From positions 405,001-469,000 of the forward strand of contig JACCIC010000022.1 of assembly GCA_018907035.1 (NCBI GenBank): a DNA stretch of 64,000 bases. Reading direction: 5' to 3'. The DNA is from Sycobia sp. Sy_11 (taxonomy: Eukaryota > Arthropoda > Insecta > Hymenoptera > Epichrysomallidae). The position numbers and the translations under genes were made by a program. The notes under the pieces were generated by a model, which did not search any database, was not told where the DNA came from, and worked only from the letters and a program-made list of their open reading frames with translations. Below, piece by piece: positions 47,167 through 63,015 of the stretch (the stretch's first letter is position 1; each line of letters starts with the position of its first letter).

Positions 47167-48505
47167 GACCGCGCCTATGCACGCGCGTCGAATTGTCCAC
47201 CGCTCTGCTTTATCGACGTCGAGGCCAATAACATTCTTCGTCGTTTCGCTGCTGAAATCGATACGTTCGAATGCAGGAAGAGCCTCGAAACTACATTTGG
47301 GATCGTTGCACTGCTGCTTTTGCGCCGGGGATCGGAAACGCGGAGAGGGGGGAGGGGCGGGGGGGGGATCTTATTTATCGACATTGGTATTTATAATCCG
47401 GGCACGGGAAACGAGGAGTTGACTAATAACATGTACAAGGCGGAATTTTACGAAATTATTAGAACAATTTAAATTCTTGCTTTGTTTCAATATACAGAGA
47501 CTTGTCGAACGTTATTGAAAGTTAAAGAAATACCAAACTTGTTTTTTAAGATTAGTAATACATTCTTATAATTATATAGAATTCGGACAGAGATTTTTTT
47601 ATATAAGATATTTATGTATATTTTTGTTTTAGAATTTCAGACCTACTTTCTATGTGCAATATATTATAAATTGTCTCTTCATGCTAAATTAAATATGAAT
47701 CAGATTGTCAATTAAAAGCATGATGTTTATCGAATTATCTATATACACGTTTTGCATACTCATTTTAACAAACTGTTATTATTATTTTTGTAATAATGGA
47801 TTTTTAGGAATCTTCCCGAAATAAAATCATTAAAAATAAATCACGTCATAAACGTATTTTAAGCCGAAGAAGAGCTCCTGCTGTATCTGAATGCAATGTA
47901 TTTAAACGTGATTAAAAAATATACTGCCTGTAGATGCTATATGGTCAATCAATATTGTATGATGCTTTAAATAAATTTTCTTACGTAAAATGCATGTTAA
48001 TAATGTATTGTAAATTAAATAAAAGAGAAAAGAAAGAGAGTGAGGGAGAGGGGTGAGGGGGGGTAGAATGGAATATAAGATTAATTCAAACTTTATATTA
48101 TAATATAAAGAAAATAATTTGTTTGAGCATATAATTTTCAAGAAAATTGGTTTAAACAATCAACTAAAAAGTAAAAAATAAAAATGTTTAAAAGATGACG
48201 ATTGTAAATAATATTAAAAATCAACATTTTCAATAAAAGAACATCACGGGCCCTATAGAAATTTTCCTAACTCTCAATGTGATAATATATAACATTAACT
48301 CAAATTACGTCAATAATTTCATTCTATTATGTTTTATTGTTATTTATTTTACTTTCACGAGTTCTCTAAAAGAAATGTTTTTTTAAAGGATTTTTGTTTA
48401 TTTATGGTTTTGATTTTATATTTTTTACTTTATTTATTACTTTCAAAACAGTAATTCCATATGTGTCTATAAATTATGTCCTTTCTTTTCGCCTTTGTTA
48501 GAAAA
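47167..48505. other. dynein 3' flank / probable 3' UTR
   Basis: The first ~230 bp are GC-rich, then AT-rich. AATAAA hexamers at 47820-47825 and about 47967 are possible polyadenylation signals; neither can be chosen. A GA-rich run lies at about 48025-48065. No gene is seen. Confidence 0.5.
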
Positions 48506-48636
48506 GTACCTGAAGACGCCTGTAAGCTGTTCAAGATTACAACCATATCTGAAGATGCCTGCAAATTACAAAAACATCTGAATATACCTGAAGATTTTTG
48601 AAGATTGCAAATATATCTATTGAAGGTTATTGAAAA

Positions 48637-48687
<51 letters not shown>

Positions 48688-49085
48688 CAAGTACCTCAAA
48701 ATACCAGATTATGTCTAAAGCTGTCTAAAGATTACTGCAACTGTCTGAAAATACTTAAAGTTCCCTTCGTGAAAGTGCATGAAAATACCCGAAGAGTGTA
48801 TAAAGTGCTTGAATATTTCTGAAGGTTGATTAGCATGCCTCAATATTGTTAAAAGTGCTTGAAAGTTGCTGAAGATGTCTGAATGTGTGCGAATATACCT
48901 GAAATTAGATAAAGATGACTAAATATGTCTGTAAATACTTGATGGTTGCCGAAAGTATGCCTTAGCTTGCCTAAATATCTCCGAAAGTACAGGTGGAAGC
49001 CTAAATGTGCCTGCAGGTATCTGAACCTGGCTAAAATGCTAATCTAAATACATATAGATACCTAAATCTAGTTGAACCTGTATAT
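48506..49085 (+). repeat. degenerate CCTGAA-type minisatellite
   Basis: About 570 bp of imperfect short units around CCTGAAGATG, CTGAATATAC and TGCCTGAAAAT, roughly every 10-20 nt, interrupted by a (TA)n tract at 48641-48685. Decay is heavy and there is no open frame. Confidence 0.75.
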
Positions 49086-49658
49086 ACTGGACGAAGCGCA
49101 ACTGGAGTTACGTGAAATGGTCTCTCGTTGGATTTAACTTAACTGAGGTGGCCTAAGGCTAACAATTTCCGTCAGTATGCTCTATCAATTTTTAAACAAA
49201 AAGATAAAAGGTACTTTCCATCCTTACAGATTTCTTTAATTCTTCCTCAATTTATCAAAACTCCGTAGAATCTTACTCACAGACCCTGCCTTTCATTGAG
49301 TTCTGCATGTATATTGTTGTCAATATATCAAGTCCAAAGATCTACAGCCGACCACAGAGACTTTCATTCCATCGGAATTCATAGGAAGATTTATAAGATT
49401 ATTCGAAAAGACTCCCTAGGGTATAACTTCATTTTTACTAATTATTATTCCATTTTCTGAACGTTTTGATGGGACGTTACACCCTAGCTCGTTGTTCTAT
49501 TTTCTCCGAGTATTTTATTTTCTCGATGTTAGGAATTAGTATAAAATCGCATAGTTGCATGCGTGTATATATATACAATGATCATTTAAGAGTCACATCG
49601 ATTACTCTCTTATCACTGACCGATCGCTTAACGATGACCAACGGTTACTCTATGAGCA

Positions 49659-49660
<2 letters not shown>

Positions 49661-49737
<77 letters not shown>
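49661..49737. repeat. compound (TA)n(GA)n microsatellite
   Basis: About 45 bp of TA followed directly by about 32 bp of GA. Confidence 0.95.
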
Positions 49738-49739
<2 letters not shown>

Positions 49740-51952
49740 AAAAAGTAAGGTGAGAGTGCTTCGAATCTTTTATCGAAAAACACTCGAACTGATATGAAGT
49801 TGAAGGGAATTTCTGGATTAATTGTGGCTTAAAAGTGTTATAAGTATAATATATTCATTCTATGCGTGACATTTATGCTGTATTAATTGCTCTACAGTAA
49901 CCAGGTAATTATTCCTATCGTAAAATAGTCTGTCACTCGGGTTGTAATAGTTTGGATACGACTTAAGTTATAGCCATATTTTTCGTGTTGCGTAGCTTTA
50001 AACATTTGTACCATAATAGCAAATCTCAGTGTCTTAAGAGAAGCGCAGTTCTAGCGATATCGCTTTATATTTTCTCTTAGTGCATATATACCAGTGTAAA
50101 AGTTTGCTGGTTTTTCAAACTAAGTGCCTCTCAAAGTTGCGGATACAAGAATATTCAATATTATAGAGTGCTGAGAAAAAAATACTCAGGACGCGTCGTA
50201 AATTACCCAATAAATAGTCCGAAAATGGTACAATGTTTGATAACAACGAATTATTGTACAGTGAATAATCCCGCATAATCCAGTGAATGTCCCTGCTAAT
50301 TTTAATGGATTAAAAGCTTTCGTAGTCGCTGATTGGCTATAAGAGAGCCAATCATATGCTGAAGCACTAACGAGTAATTAATAATTAAGACTGGTCCTTT
50401 AAAAGCAGATTCAGAAGTTGGCATCATTTTTTTATATAGAAGAGCATGCATACTTATTATGCATTTTAAATGTAGCAGCTATTGTCTGAGTTTGTCAAAC
50501 TCGGAATCGGGCCTGTTGCTACCGCTACCTTGATTAACTAACAAGTCAATATATCGTCACCCATATCACAATCGAGAACCGATAATTAAGACATTACATC
50601 ACGGGTGATGAAATATGCCTCCTTCCTTATATTTATGGTCCTAAGACTTTGATACTGCTCCTTTTTTTATTTAATTTTTCTTTCCAATAGTACACAGTTT
50701 CGATCAATGGCTTTGGTAAAGACGCTGACATTATCCCATCTCTCGAGTTATGACGACCTCTATCGATATATATAATCTGGAAGCAGAGGGAACTGCTTCC
50801 GTTCGTATTGAAACATTATACCCTGAAGCAGAGATTCGCGTCTTCGTTTATTTCGGGGCATGCCGGGCAATTCGAACTATTATATTCGCGGATTCTATGT
50901 AAGTTACTGCGTAACAAACCGTGCGCAGTTACCCTCTGTGTAAGATGTAAGTTGAGAAATCTATGCTATCAACTCAATCACTTTCGAGCTGATATTACCA
51001 ACCTTTCTTAGCTACATTCAATTTTGAATACCAATCTGTCTTGGTCCTGTTCGACATTTCTTATGATTGCATCCCTCAGGTTGGTTCTAGTAGACCGTTG
51101 TTTAGAGAGGCAACATATTAATGGAAATTATCACAATGATTACTGAAATCGTAATATTGCTGGCCAACTTGGCGTCAGCCCATATTGGAACTTCGTAAAG
51201 TATTATGGAGTTCACCACTAAAAGTAGAACAGGTCTAAATTGTTTCGACTACCGTTTATTAAACATTGTACCAGTAAATACTCTGATGATATTTTTGCTT
51301 TAAGAATCGTGAACTCTTTATTCAATCGAAAAACCTGTGTTCGACGACGAAGGTTAGATTTTGTACTCATGGGTCACGGCTCTTACTAATGCATGCGCGT
51401 GATCTTAAACTTTCTCTCCAGTTTTCCCGACATTTGTATCATGTATTCGCCAATTAGCATTGTCGGTATCTGTTTTGTCAATGTCCAAAATATACCAGAA
51501 TGCCATTCTGATATTAATCATATATCGGGTAAGCCTTTCGGAACATAACATATTTTTTTGATTAATATTTATTCATTTTTATTAATATCTTCTCACTTTT
51601 TGGAAAATTATTCACGATTACGATTAAGAACAATTGCAAAAATTAATAAATGAAGAAATAGTACTAAGAAAACCAATTTGCCTATAAGAAGTATTAAAAT
51701 AAAACAATTAAAAAATTCTTCAAGAAAATTGGTAAAACGAAAGAGATTATCAATTTATACTTATTTTATTGTGCACTGCTAATTTTTAATCTACTAACTT
51801 GATTTATATAATTTGTCTTGTAAAAAAGTATGAGGTTTCGTTGGTTTTTTTTTTAATTTGATAAGTATTGGTCCTTACCAATATACTATAATGTATTGTT
51901 ATTTTAAGTTGCAAAATGAATATTGATAAATTGGTTTTAGAGCGATCGTGAG

Positions 51953-51971
51953 TTATATATATATATATATG

Positions 51972-52060
<89 letters not shown>

Positions 52061-52080
52061 TCAATATATATATATATATG
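51953..52080. repeat. compound (TA)n(TG)n(TA)n microsatellite
   Basis: A TG run of about 88 bp (51971-52059) flanked by TA runs; alternating purine-pyrimidine throughout. Confidence 0.95.
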
Positions 52081-53134
52081 TAGAATATATTTGTCTTTTT
52101 AAAATACTACGTAAAATACCTATATAAACATTCGTTTATCCGCCTATAACATTTTCTTTCTTCCATTTTTTACTCAATAAAAGTGAAGGTTCTAATGAAT
52201 ATTATTATTTTATTTATTAAGCTGTTCAGATATGATATAAATACTTAGAATTTTTAAGGTAATAAAAGACAATGTTAAAAACAAAATTAAAATTAAATGT
52301 AATGAATTTGAATAACAATGTGCGAGAAATATTTCAAATAATTTTTCAAACTGAATGTATAGTATAAGTAATGAAACGCGATATTTCCTACGGCTGCTCT
52401 AGAGCGTTAGTTACTCCTGATATTCGAGAAATTCTGGAAATTGTAGAGCGACCCGACCGTGATCATATTTCAAAGTCATCTCTCCTGAAGAATTTTCATC
52501 TTTACATCGACTGAAATTCTCTTGCGTATTTGATGAAATTCGGTTACCCTTTAAGCTTTTTCATTTAATATATACATTTTAAAAATCTAATAAAATGAAA
52601 ATTGATGTATTTTGTCAAATTAATTTTATAACGTTGTTCATTGCTCTTCTTTTAAACATAAAACTATTAAATATTCCATAAATCATATTAAGAATTATCA
52701 TCGATTGCTTAGGAAGTTATTTTGAAATAAAAAATTATTATAATACAGTCAAGATATTTCATTTATATTGTTTCATCATATTTAAATAAAAAATTTTGTT
52801 TTTTATAAAATACGAGCGAACTCTGCCAACTAGTATTTATAATTTTGCCAATTATAAGTCGAATCTATCGGTACAAAATTGAATTTGACGGTACTTACAT
52901 AATGGAGACTACTCAATTGTTAACAGCCGTCTTTGATCTCAGGAGATTCGTAATTATTCCAATTTCCAATAGTTCGTCTGGTATCAGGAACTTGAATGAT
53001 CTATACACGTCTGAATTGCTCTCCGAGTTAATCTTGCACCGATAATCAAATTAATTGTATACACGCTCATTCTTCTCGGCCAAATTTCTATAGATATACC
53101 TACCGGCTATACTTTTTCATATTTGTGTAGATGC

Positions 53135-54902
<1,768 letters not shown>

Positions 54903-54904
<2 letters not shown>

Positions 54905-56548
54905 CTTCTTCTTAATTTCCTTTATCTTTTCTCTGCACTTTTTTTCTTCTTCTTTTATCCACACTCCCCTTGCTTTCTTTCTTGCCACCCCTCTTTTCTT
55001 CCTCTCCGCCGCCGCGTGTTCCTTTCTTCTACTTAAAACTTTTTTCTGCTTTCTCTACATACTCCTTGCTTTTTGTCTCCAATTGGAACTCTCACAGCTC
55101 TATTTCATACTACGGAACGTTCCATCAAATTTTTCATTTCATGCCATTCTTTTTTTTTGCTTATAATCTATATATACATATTTAGTGCCAGACTAAGCTT
55201 TGGTGAGATTATAGATGGAATATGGTTGAGGCCTTTATATTACATTTTTTTTTTAATTTCGGCGCACAAAAATTTTCTTAAGACTATACTGTTCTTAAAA
55301 AATTTAAATAAATATCTAAATGAAATAAAATATTAGAATTTATTAAATTTATTTTCGATTAAGTTAATAGGACCTAAAAAAATAAGAAGGTATTAGATTT
55401 TGAATTAGGGTAACATTTTATAACAGTACAGCAGAAAAAACCTACTTCCAAAACGCGTTTCTTAGCCCCTAGTATTTATTGAATGTCAGTACAAGCAGTC
55501 GCCCGTTTCTTTCTTTATATGAAAAATGTAAATCTCGAATATATGAATGAACGTATGTGACTACCATTGTATGTAACCATCAGTAGCAAAGGAAGTTCTG
55601 GTGTAGCTATACACAGATTCTAATGGAGACCTATGAAAAACATTTTATTTTCCTTTCAATTCTGGAACGAAGTTTTAATTTTAATAATATGTTGTCATTT
55701 ATTTTATTTGATTACCAATCATTTATATATTGGTAACAATATCCCACCGCTGTTTTTCAATAATTAATTTGGACATTCTAACTATAAAACATAGCTTTTC
55801 GATTTCTTATTAATTCTTATTATTAATAATTAAATTGTTTATAAATTCTTTAAAATTAATAGTTTACGTTTTTGAATTTTATTTAAAACTGTTCCTTGAA
55901 AGTTCGATTCTTTTTGGCACACGCCATCTGTTTTTTGAACTGTATTATAAGAATAAACCAAATGATTCTTAATTTTCAAAGGCAAAAATTGCTTGCGACT
56001 TCACAATCTTATGAATTACAGAAATGTAACATTCAACTGGAAGTGCCTCTGAAGTACATAGTTATCTCTAAGCGTGCCGTGACGAATTGCTTTAATACGC
56101 ATAATAATTGCTATAATAAGCAATTCTAACGATACTGCGAATTGTATCTTTGGAATACCGTAGTTTTAGTACTGTATTAAACTTCGGTCAAGGACATTAA
56201 CATAATTGAATTTAGTCTCTTGTATTGGCATATATCATTTTATCGTTAAAGTATGTAAGTCTCAGGTTTTTTATATTTTTTCTAACGAATAATTTCTTAG
56301 AAAGAAAGTAATATCAGGTTTTCGGGAAACAGTAAAATATCATTTTTATGTCAAAAATGCCAAACTTTCAAACTATAATTATCTCTTAATCAAAATTTCG
56401 AAATATTGCATTATTAAGTTTAAGACTATCGTATATTTTCAAAATATTATTTAAAAATGACTTCAACTTTTACAATTTCATTAATCAAATGTAATACTTA
56501 GATAATTATGTATTAAAAGCGTTATAAAATGATTTAAAATTTTATTTA
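54903..56548. other. intergenic DNA, pyrimidine-rich then AT-rich
   Basis: 54903-55180 is C/T-rich on the plus strand. The rest is AT-rich, with a 77-codon frame at 55896-56129 that shows no domain. Nothing else is supported. Confidence 0.55.
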
Positions 56549-56659
56549 TTATTCTTCTTTTAAAAAAAAACACACATTAACCTGATATTTGAAAAAAATA
56601 TAATTCCTGACTGTAACAAAATTTTCTCGTTGCAAAAATTTTTCCGAAGATTTTTTTGC

Positions 56660-56857
56660 GTACGTACATTTTTTTTCATTGCCTCGAACACGGGACTGAC
56701 TGCTGCCACGTACAGTTAACTCACTTTCTACATTCTGCACAGAATTTACCATCAAATGTTCAATCCGTTCGACTCTCTCGCTAGCTGTACAGGACTTTTT
56801 CTGTTTCGGAAGGTTTTTTTTTAAACGTTGCAGTTTTTGCTGCAATCCTGAATTCAT
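56660..56857 (-). CDS. possible first exon, basic coiled-coil-like peptide
   Basis: A minus-strand frame from ATG 56857 reads MNSGLQQKLQRLKKNLPKQK and continues with ERVERIEHLMVNSVQNVESE, i.e. heptad-like and charged rather than low complexity. A strong donor-like AAA|GTGAGT lies after about 48 codons, so it could be a short first exon. The frame stays open to 56549, but its last part becomes A/T-biased. It sits beside a CpG-rich island (56850-57700) that could be its promoter. I do not recognise it, and no second exon was found. Confidence 0.25.
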
Positions 56858-57049
56858 GAAAAATGTACTCTATACGCGCTCCCGTCGTGTCGCTGTGGTC
56901 GCCGGGATCGTTGCGAGGACAGAGAAATAGGGTGGGAGAGAGAGAGAGAGACAAGGAGAGGACAAAAGGAACGAGTATAAAATAGTCGCCAACCCTTGCG
57001 CAGGAAAATTGAGCGCGTCGCGTTTCCATCGGAAACTATCCTTCTCTCA

Positions 57050-57102
<53 letters not shown>

Positions 57103-57720
57103 CTCTCTTTCTCTGTCGACTGGCTCGAAGTTTCCATAGAAGACCCGCGTCAGCAAACGACCGCGACGCACGGACTGTCCTGGAAATGTAGCTATTTATG
57201 TATATGTATATGATGCGGCGATAATTTGCGTAATTTGCGAGAGGGCGAGCGCGAAATGATGAATACGCGGGGGAGGTGAAGAGCCCGACTTCAACAAGAG
57301 ACCTGAAAAAGCTCATTATATGTATATATATACAAATAACATTTCGGCCAAACGCCCGGGCCGTTTCGCTCCGACTATTGCGAGCACCGTATTTCTTTTT
57401 TTTGCCTGCTCGTGATTATAACCCGCGCGTCCATTTTCAAGCTTTCACTCGAACACTCCGTAGAGGATGATTCTATACACCATGGGATGTGCTTTCTATC
57501 CTTTCCAACTGCGGCAGCCTATCACCTAGTGGATCCTTCTCGTGGACCGGCTAATTAACGCGGAACGAGTACTTTCTTTTTCGCGAGTTCGTACGCAGAA
57601 GCCGAGAGCAGGGAAGGAAGAGAAGGAACGAGCGTAAGCTCGTTCTTCGAGAAGAACGGCGCGCAATTTAACGCGTTGAAATATTGATAAAGGAGCGCAG
57701 GTGCGTTTTCTTCCCTCCCT
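56858..57720. promoter_or_regulatory. CpG-rich island with (CT)n tract
   Basis: GC-rich with many CpGs, unlike its surroundings; contains a (CT)n run at 57055-57112. Open frames on both strands carry Arg-Glu or Ser-Leu repeat. It resembles an insect promoter / 5' UTR region; no transcript can be placed. Confidence 0.35.
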
Positions 57721-59500
57721 CCATTCTAGATGTGAGTAATTGGGCGATCAGCTATAGTTCTGGCGTGGTTTGTACTTCTAGATGATTAATTAAATGTGCT
57801 TCTGATATTTTATATATTCTAAATTAAGGATGTTTCATCGAAAAGGTTTGCTGCTGTTTGTATTGATCTAAAAATAAAATTAAATAAAGAACAATTACGA
57901 ATTTTTTAAAATAGCTGCTACTTGCATGCGTTATATAAGCACTCAACTGCATGTTTGAAAAATGTGCAATACTTTTTTACGCCATTGTACGGTAGTAAAT
58001 TTTTCTCAACTTATATCCCCATATATGATGGGATTTGCATTTTATAATGGCATAAAGTAATGTAAATAACAACGGTAAACTATTTTGAAAGAATTACAGA
58101 TCTTTAAATTTTTATATGCAATACATAAATGATATATTTTCCTCATATAATAAGCTTTACTTATAACGATACTTACAAATTTTACAGAAATATACATCTT
58201 CAGTAGTCGTACCTCGATTAAGTCAGACGATGGCCATCATGAACAAACATTTATTTTTTCTCTCAATTTCATACACCAGTATTTATTATTATTATTTACT
58301 ATTATTTTTCTATAAATAAATACTTGTATTATTTAACAAATTATTGTAAATCTTTCAATACATATATTGTCAAATTTTTTGTTTAACAGTATGTTTTAAA
58401 TAAGTTTTAGATCTTTTAAACCTAATTTAATGAAGCAATTGCACATTTTTATTTCGTAACAGTTAAAAATTAATTACTCCAGATAATTAAAAGAAATAAG
58501 TGGCTAATTACTATGTACCTCTCTAAATGATCACTTCAACCCACCAAGTGTAAAATTTCCTCTGCAAATGCATGAAATTCCCTTTGATCGTGTACACCCT
58601 TTATTCATATAAGTGAATATTTTTATTCTTTTCGTTAAAAGAGATTTTCAGCTGGAGACTTTTTAAGAGGGAGCTGATAACGCATTATATACACTTTGTG
58701 AAGAAGGGCTTAATTACACAGAGATTACGCGCTTGACAAACTTTCGCAAAATAAGGTCATCGATCAATTCTGCCTCTTTTCTTGGGCATTAAAATTCACT
58801 GGAGCATTATGCGCCATAATCAGATTTAATATTTCCCGGTGCTCAAATTCTTAAGCTTCTGAAAAGTTTTTTACTGAAAAAAATTTCATTATTAATACCA
58901 TATGTAAACTAGTAAAATCATATAAAAAATCTTATACAATTAAAAGACAATATATTATGGTAAATAGTACTACCATGGAGAATATAAGATTATTAATTAA
59001 TAATAGAATTTGTAAGTATTATTAACTTGTGCGATTTTCTAATCAATGTTCAGAGTGAAATTAACATATAGTATTTTTATAGAAACTATTATTTCTTTTG
59101 CTTCTTAAATCTATTCTACAGTAAATGAAAAGAAGTATTTTTAAAAATTACTATAATAATGAGACATACTTGAATTACTTAAAAAATTGAAACGCACATA
59201 CTAACTTAAATAGAATTTTTATTAAAAAATACTAAAAGTGTAACAATTATTAATATAATTAGAGTAATATTCCTCTCACGTCAAGTTTCTGTCCCTATTG
59301 GTAGGAAGTTTAGTACATTTATATATTCTATACATTATCTATTTTCAGGATGTATCTATATTCACTGTTATAATCGTGCGAAAAGAGCTACTGTAAAGTT
59401 TGACATTTTCTTTTCGTCACCCTGCCTCACGCTCAAAAGGGTTGAAAAAATAGAATAAAGGATAGCTGAGGGCTGCCTTTAGCAGGGTGTGTCAGTTCGG
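57721..59500. other. AT-rich intergenic DNA
   Basis: No gene, repeat or domain of note. Confidence 0.65.
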
Positions 59501-60120
59501 TGGGATAAATAGAGAGAGAGAGGGAGGGGGAGAAAAAGAGCGAGAGAGAGAGAGGGGAAGACGTACCTCACTTGAATGAAAGTTCAGTCTCTGATCCTAC
59601 GCCGCGACACGCGATGTTTAAGTACTCTTTCCTTTCTCTTCCTCTCTTCTCGTCGTCCTCTTGTCGAGGCATCGCCGTCCTTCCCATGTCTCCTGCCAAA
59701 GTGACCTTCATACAAATTTTTTTGTCTCCATCTCTATTTCTCCCTCGCCCCCCCTCTCTCTCTCTCTCTTTCCCTCTTTCCCTCTCGAGCCGGCAAAGCG
59801 CCGAAAATGGCGCGACTTTTAGCCGCCCGCTCCCTATCCCCTCCTCGTACCCCTCGCCGCTCCTCACCGGCCCGTATATAGACTCGGTCGCAGAAATGCT
59901 TTGACGCCGCGCCGCGGACAGGGCGGGGGAGGATTTGGAGCAGGAGAAGGAGGAGGCGAAGGCGGGACGAGACGGAGAGCTCGCGGTCCGCGCAGCCTCG
60001 AGTCCTAATTTGCGCTAGTCGAGAGGCCGGGCCGGATTCGGCGAGGGTGCGGAATCGAGGGAACTTCAGAATTAGGAATTAGCGCGCGGGTGAAGGCAAA
60101 TTCGACGAGAGCTCTCGAAG
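59501..60120. promoter_or_regulatory. CpG-rich island, possible promoter or 5' UTR
   Basis: About 620 bp of GC- and CpG-rich DNA with GA- and CT-rich runs near 59510-59560 and 59750-59785. A 110-codon plus-strand frame (59572-59904) and a minus-strand frame overlap it with Ser/Pro/Leu- and Arg/Glu-rich composition and no domain. The abrupt change to AT-rich DNA at about 60120 resembles a promoter island edge. Confidence 0.35.
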
Positions 60121-60574
60121 CAATTATACATTGAGAGAATAAAAATATTAATAAAATCGAATTAAATTAAACGTCCAGTTGAATAGTGGCCAACGATTAT
60201 TTATTTAATTCAAATAAGTATATTTTGAATTAGAAATTTAGTTAACTTTAGTTAACTATTATATATAAATAAATCTAGGGGCTCAAGCAACAATTTATTA
60301 AAGTAGAAAAAAATATTAAGAGTAATACTAGTTATTTAATATGAATGAACATACTCTAGGTTACTTATAAATACTCCAAGAATAATTAAAAATGTGAGAT
60401 TGCAAATCAATTAGATTAAAATGTTTGATTAATTTACCAAATAAAATACTAATCACAATCTTTTTTATTAATAATTAATGATCAGTTGTACTTATATCAA
60501 CTGTTGTGAACTAAAATAATAAATATTTTTATCGGTCTTACATTATTTATACAATAATTCACTATACTAATTAA
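60121..60574. other. AT-rich intergenic DNA
   Basis: Nothing supported is seen here. Confidence 0.65.
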
Positions 60575-60711
60575 TGACAGTTAGACCTTCCTTGTTCATT
60601 GATCACCCCCGAATAATCTGAAATGAAAAATTACTAAAAAAATAAAATAAAAATAAAAAAAAATTAAATAATCTATATTCTATGTTAGTAAAACACAACC
60701 TGACCCCTTGA
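60575..60711. mobile_element. MITE-like element, diverged copy B
   Basis: Matches the element at 9888-10090 over its left end (TGACAGTTAGACCTTCCTTG), the CACCCCCGAATAATCTGAAA block, the A-rich interior and the CTATGTTAG right portion. It is shorter inside (about 137 bp). The inverted ends are more decayed than in copy A. Confidence 0.55.
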
Positions 60712-62634
60712 CAAAACTGTTAAAACGTGCAGGGAATTAATTTTGAAAGTTATATTCCCGAGAACATTATATCTTATATCCTATGACTCATTTGAAACCT
60801 CGTATACTTAAAATTAAATTGAAACTCGCACATTTGGTATGAAATTTCTAATCTATTATTTTGAAAATTTCATTTAAAATATTTATACATTGTCTATTGA
60901 TAGAACTAAAAATAGTTAACAGTTTAATTTATATTAGTCGATCGAACTGGAATTATTGAGATTGAACTATTTATTATATTATGATTATTTAAGGCCTAAT
61001 AGAAAAATTAAAAATTCCATAAAACGTTCTTTATATACATGTAATGCAAGTCTCAAATTATCTTGTTCATTAATTCAAAGACGATAACCTGCATATTTTT
61101 ATATATATTTATGAACAATTTTTTTACGCTTTACACACAATCCAAGTTTATGGATGAGAATAGTTACGTATATCTTATTAAATATATTTTAATGTACACT
61201 TATATAACATCTAAATAAACCATGTACAGTGGCATGAATTAGGACAATACGCGTGTACATGACTACAAATAAAAAATTTGGATTTTTCATTAATAAAAGA
61301 AAAAAAACACTCATTCGTTCTATGATCATACTTTGAAGAATCTGACACAAGTGTTGTTGAGATAAAAATTTTATCTTAACAATATTTATATAAAAAATTA
61401 TACAACTAATTATATAACTTAAAAGCAACTTTTTTATATATCATGACTTTAATTATTTACTTAAGTTTTACTTATTTACAATTGTTATTTATTGAAATTA
61501 AAAATTTATTATTTGAAAAAATGATTTGTAGAAACAACAACCGAATATCAAATTCTTTTTCAACAGTAAATTAAGGCCGCTTATCCATTCAATAATATTG
61601 ACAAAGATTTAGCTGTAATATGTAATATAAAAGATTGTAGAGAAGTCATAATATATCTAGTAAATTTTACGGATTTACATCACCATACATGGTATGTGAC
61701 CATGCAGTTACAGTTTTATAATTAAGTTCCAGTTATATGAAGTGGTATAAAGAAAATCGTACACAAAAAAATGATATATAAATATAATTTAGTTAGACAA
61801 ATAATTGTAATTTATGATATGCATATATTATATTTTCCAGCTAATTTTCATCCTCCGCGTTACAGTTAATTTAAAGTTTTATGTACTGTAGCGACATTTT
61901 ATGTAGTTAAATATCAAATTCTATGGAACAGTATACATAATACTCGAACCATTTACACAAGTTAAGCTACACAAATTCGCATACAATACACTACGTAAAT
62001 ACAAACTTGCCACGATCTTCGCCCAAATAATTTAATTAATTAATTATTTATTTATTTAAGTCTCAGAGATGCTCTTTCACTAATACTGGAAAATTATCGG
62101 GCACAATAAGTCCACGAAGGCATATTAGGATAATTTCCTCCGGAGAGCTAGACAGTGAGACATTTTTGGCGCCGCGCATTTCTATATATGAGTCGGATAG
62201 CCAAGTTATTTCGGCATCTCCTGGCATGACGCATCGGGCAAGTCGGGGCGTTGTAAAATGTTTTTAAGTGGACTCTATTCCTCGATATAGATTCCAGCAA
62301 AAAATTATTATTCTTTGCGCGAAATCGAATTATGTAAATTCCGTGGGCTATATTCAATAATAAAATATATATTCGAAATTCAATTGGATTGTGAGATAAT
62401 TTTAAAGGCTACATGTTCCTTAAAAAAGAAAATTGAAGAAACAAATATTATAATAGTATTTTTTATTGAATTACAAATATTGTTATTTTTTATTAAATTC
62501 ATGGTTATTTAGATAATTCTATAATAGGCCCTGATATAATGGCGATAGAGTATATTTGGGTTTAAAGTAAAATTTAATAATAGTAAACAATAAAGAAACA
62601 GACTTCTAAAATGCGAAATTTCTAGCTTTTCTTC

Positions 62635-62636
<2 letters not shown>

Positions 62637-62676
<40 letters not shown>
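62637..62676. repeat. (GA)n microsatellite
   Basis: GA run of about 40 bp. Confidence 0.95.
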
Positions 62677-62680
<4 letters not shown>

Positions 62681-62750
62681 GAGAGAGACAGAGCTTCGGT
62701 AAGTGGTATACAAATCAAATTATATTATCTCTATAATATTTCGTAATACA

Positions 62751-62751
<1 letters not shown>

Positions 62752-62794
<43 letters not shown>
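62752..62794. repeat. (TA)n microsatellite
   Basis: TA run of about 43 bp. Confidence 0.95.
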
Positions 62795-62798
<4 letters not shown>

Positions 62799-63015
62799 AG
62801 TTATTCTGCATACATATAACCAAACTGTGGAATGAGACATTTCATAGATAGTTTTGCAACATTTATTTTTGCTCTGCGCACTAAAAAATATTATTACCAA
62901 ATCCGCCGCTTCCGCATGAATTTCGTGATTTCTTAACATCGCCATAAGCGTAACGCTATATTGTTATAGGCATTTTTTTAATTATAAAGCAAATGAATCG
63001 AGTTTAATATCCAAA

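Larger units (their letters stand above)
49086..53136. other. intergenic DNA without an established gene
   Basis: Moderately AT-rich. It contains a (TA)n(GA)n compound tract (49661-49737), a long (TG)n tract (51971-52059) and short open frames (50808-51011 and 52845-53045) with no recognisable domain. A few minus-strand words around 50790-50860 recall a Copia-type RNase H but are too decayed to call. Confidence 0.55.
60712..63015. other. AT-rich intergenic DNA
   Basis: Contains (GA)n at 62637-62676 and (TA)n at 62752-62794. Short frames at 61189-61428 and 62148-62357 have no recognisable domain. The patch 62150-62260 is more GC-rich than its surroundings. Confidence 0.6.

Noticed and set aside
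50780..50870. Possible Copia-type RNase H remnant on the minus strand (TRISASGYNV)
   Set aside because: Only one weak motif was found, with frame breaks on both sides and no supporting RT, integrase or LTR.
52845..53045. 66-codon plus-strand open frame
   Set aside because: No domain, no splice or promoter context, and length expected by chance.
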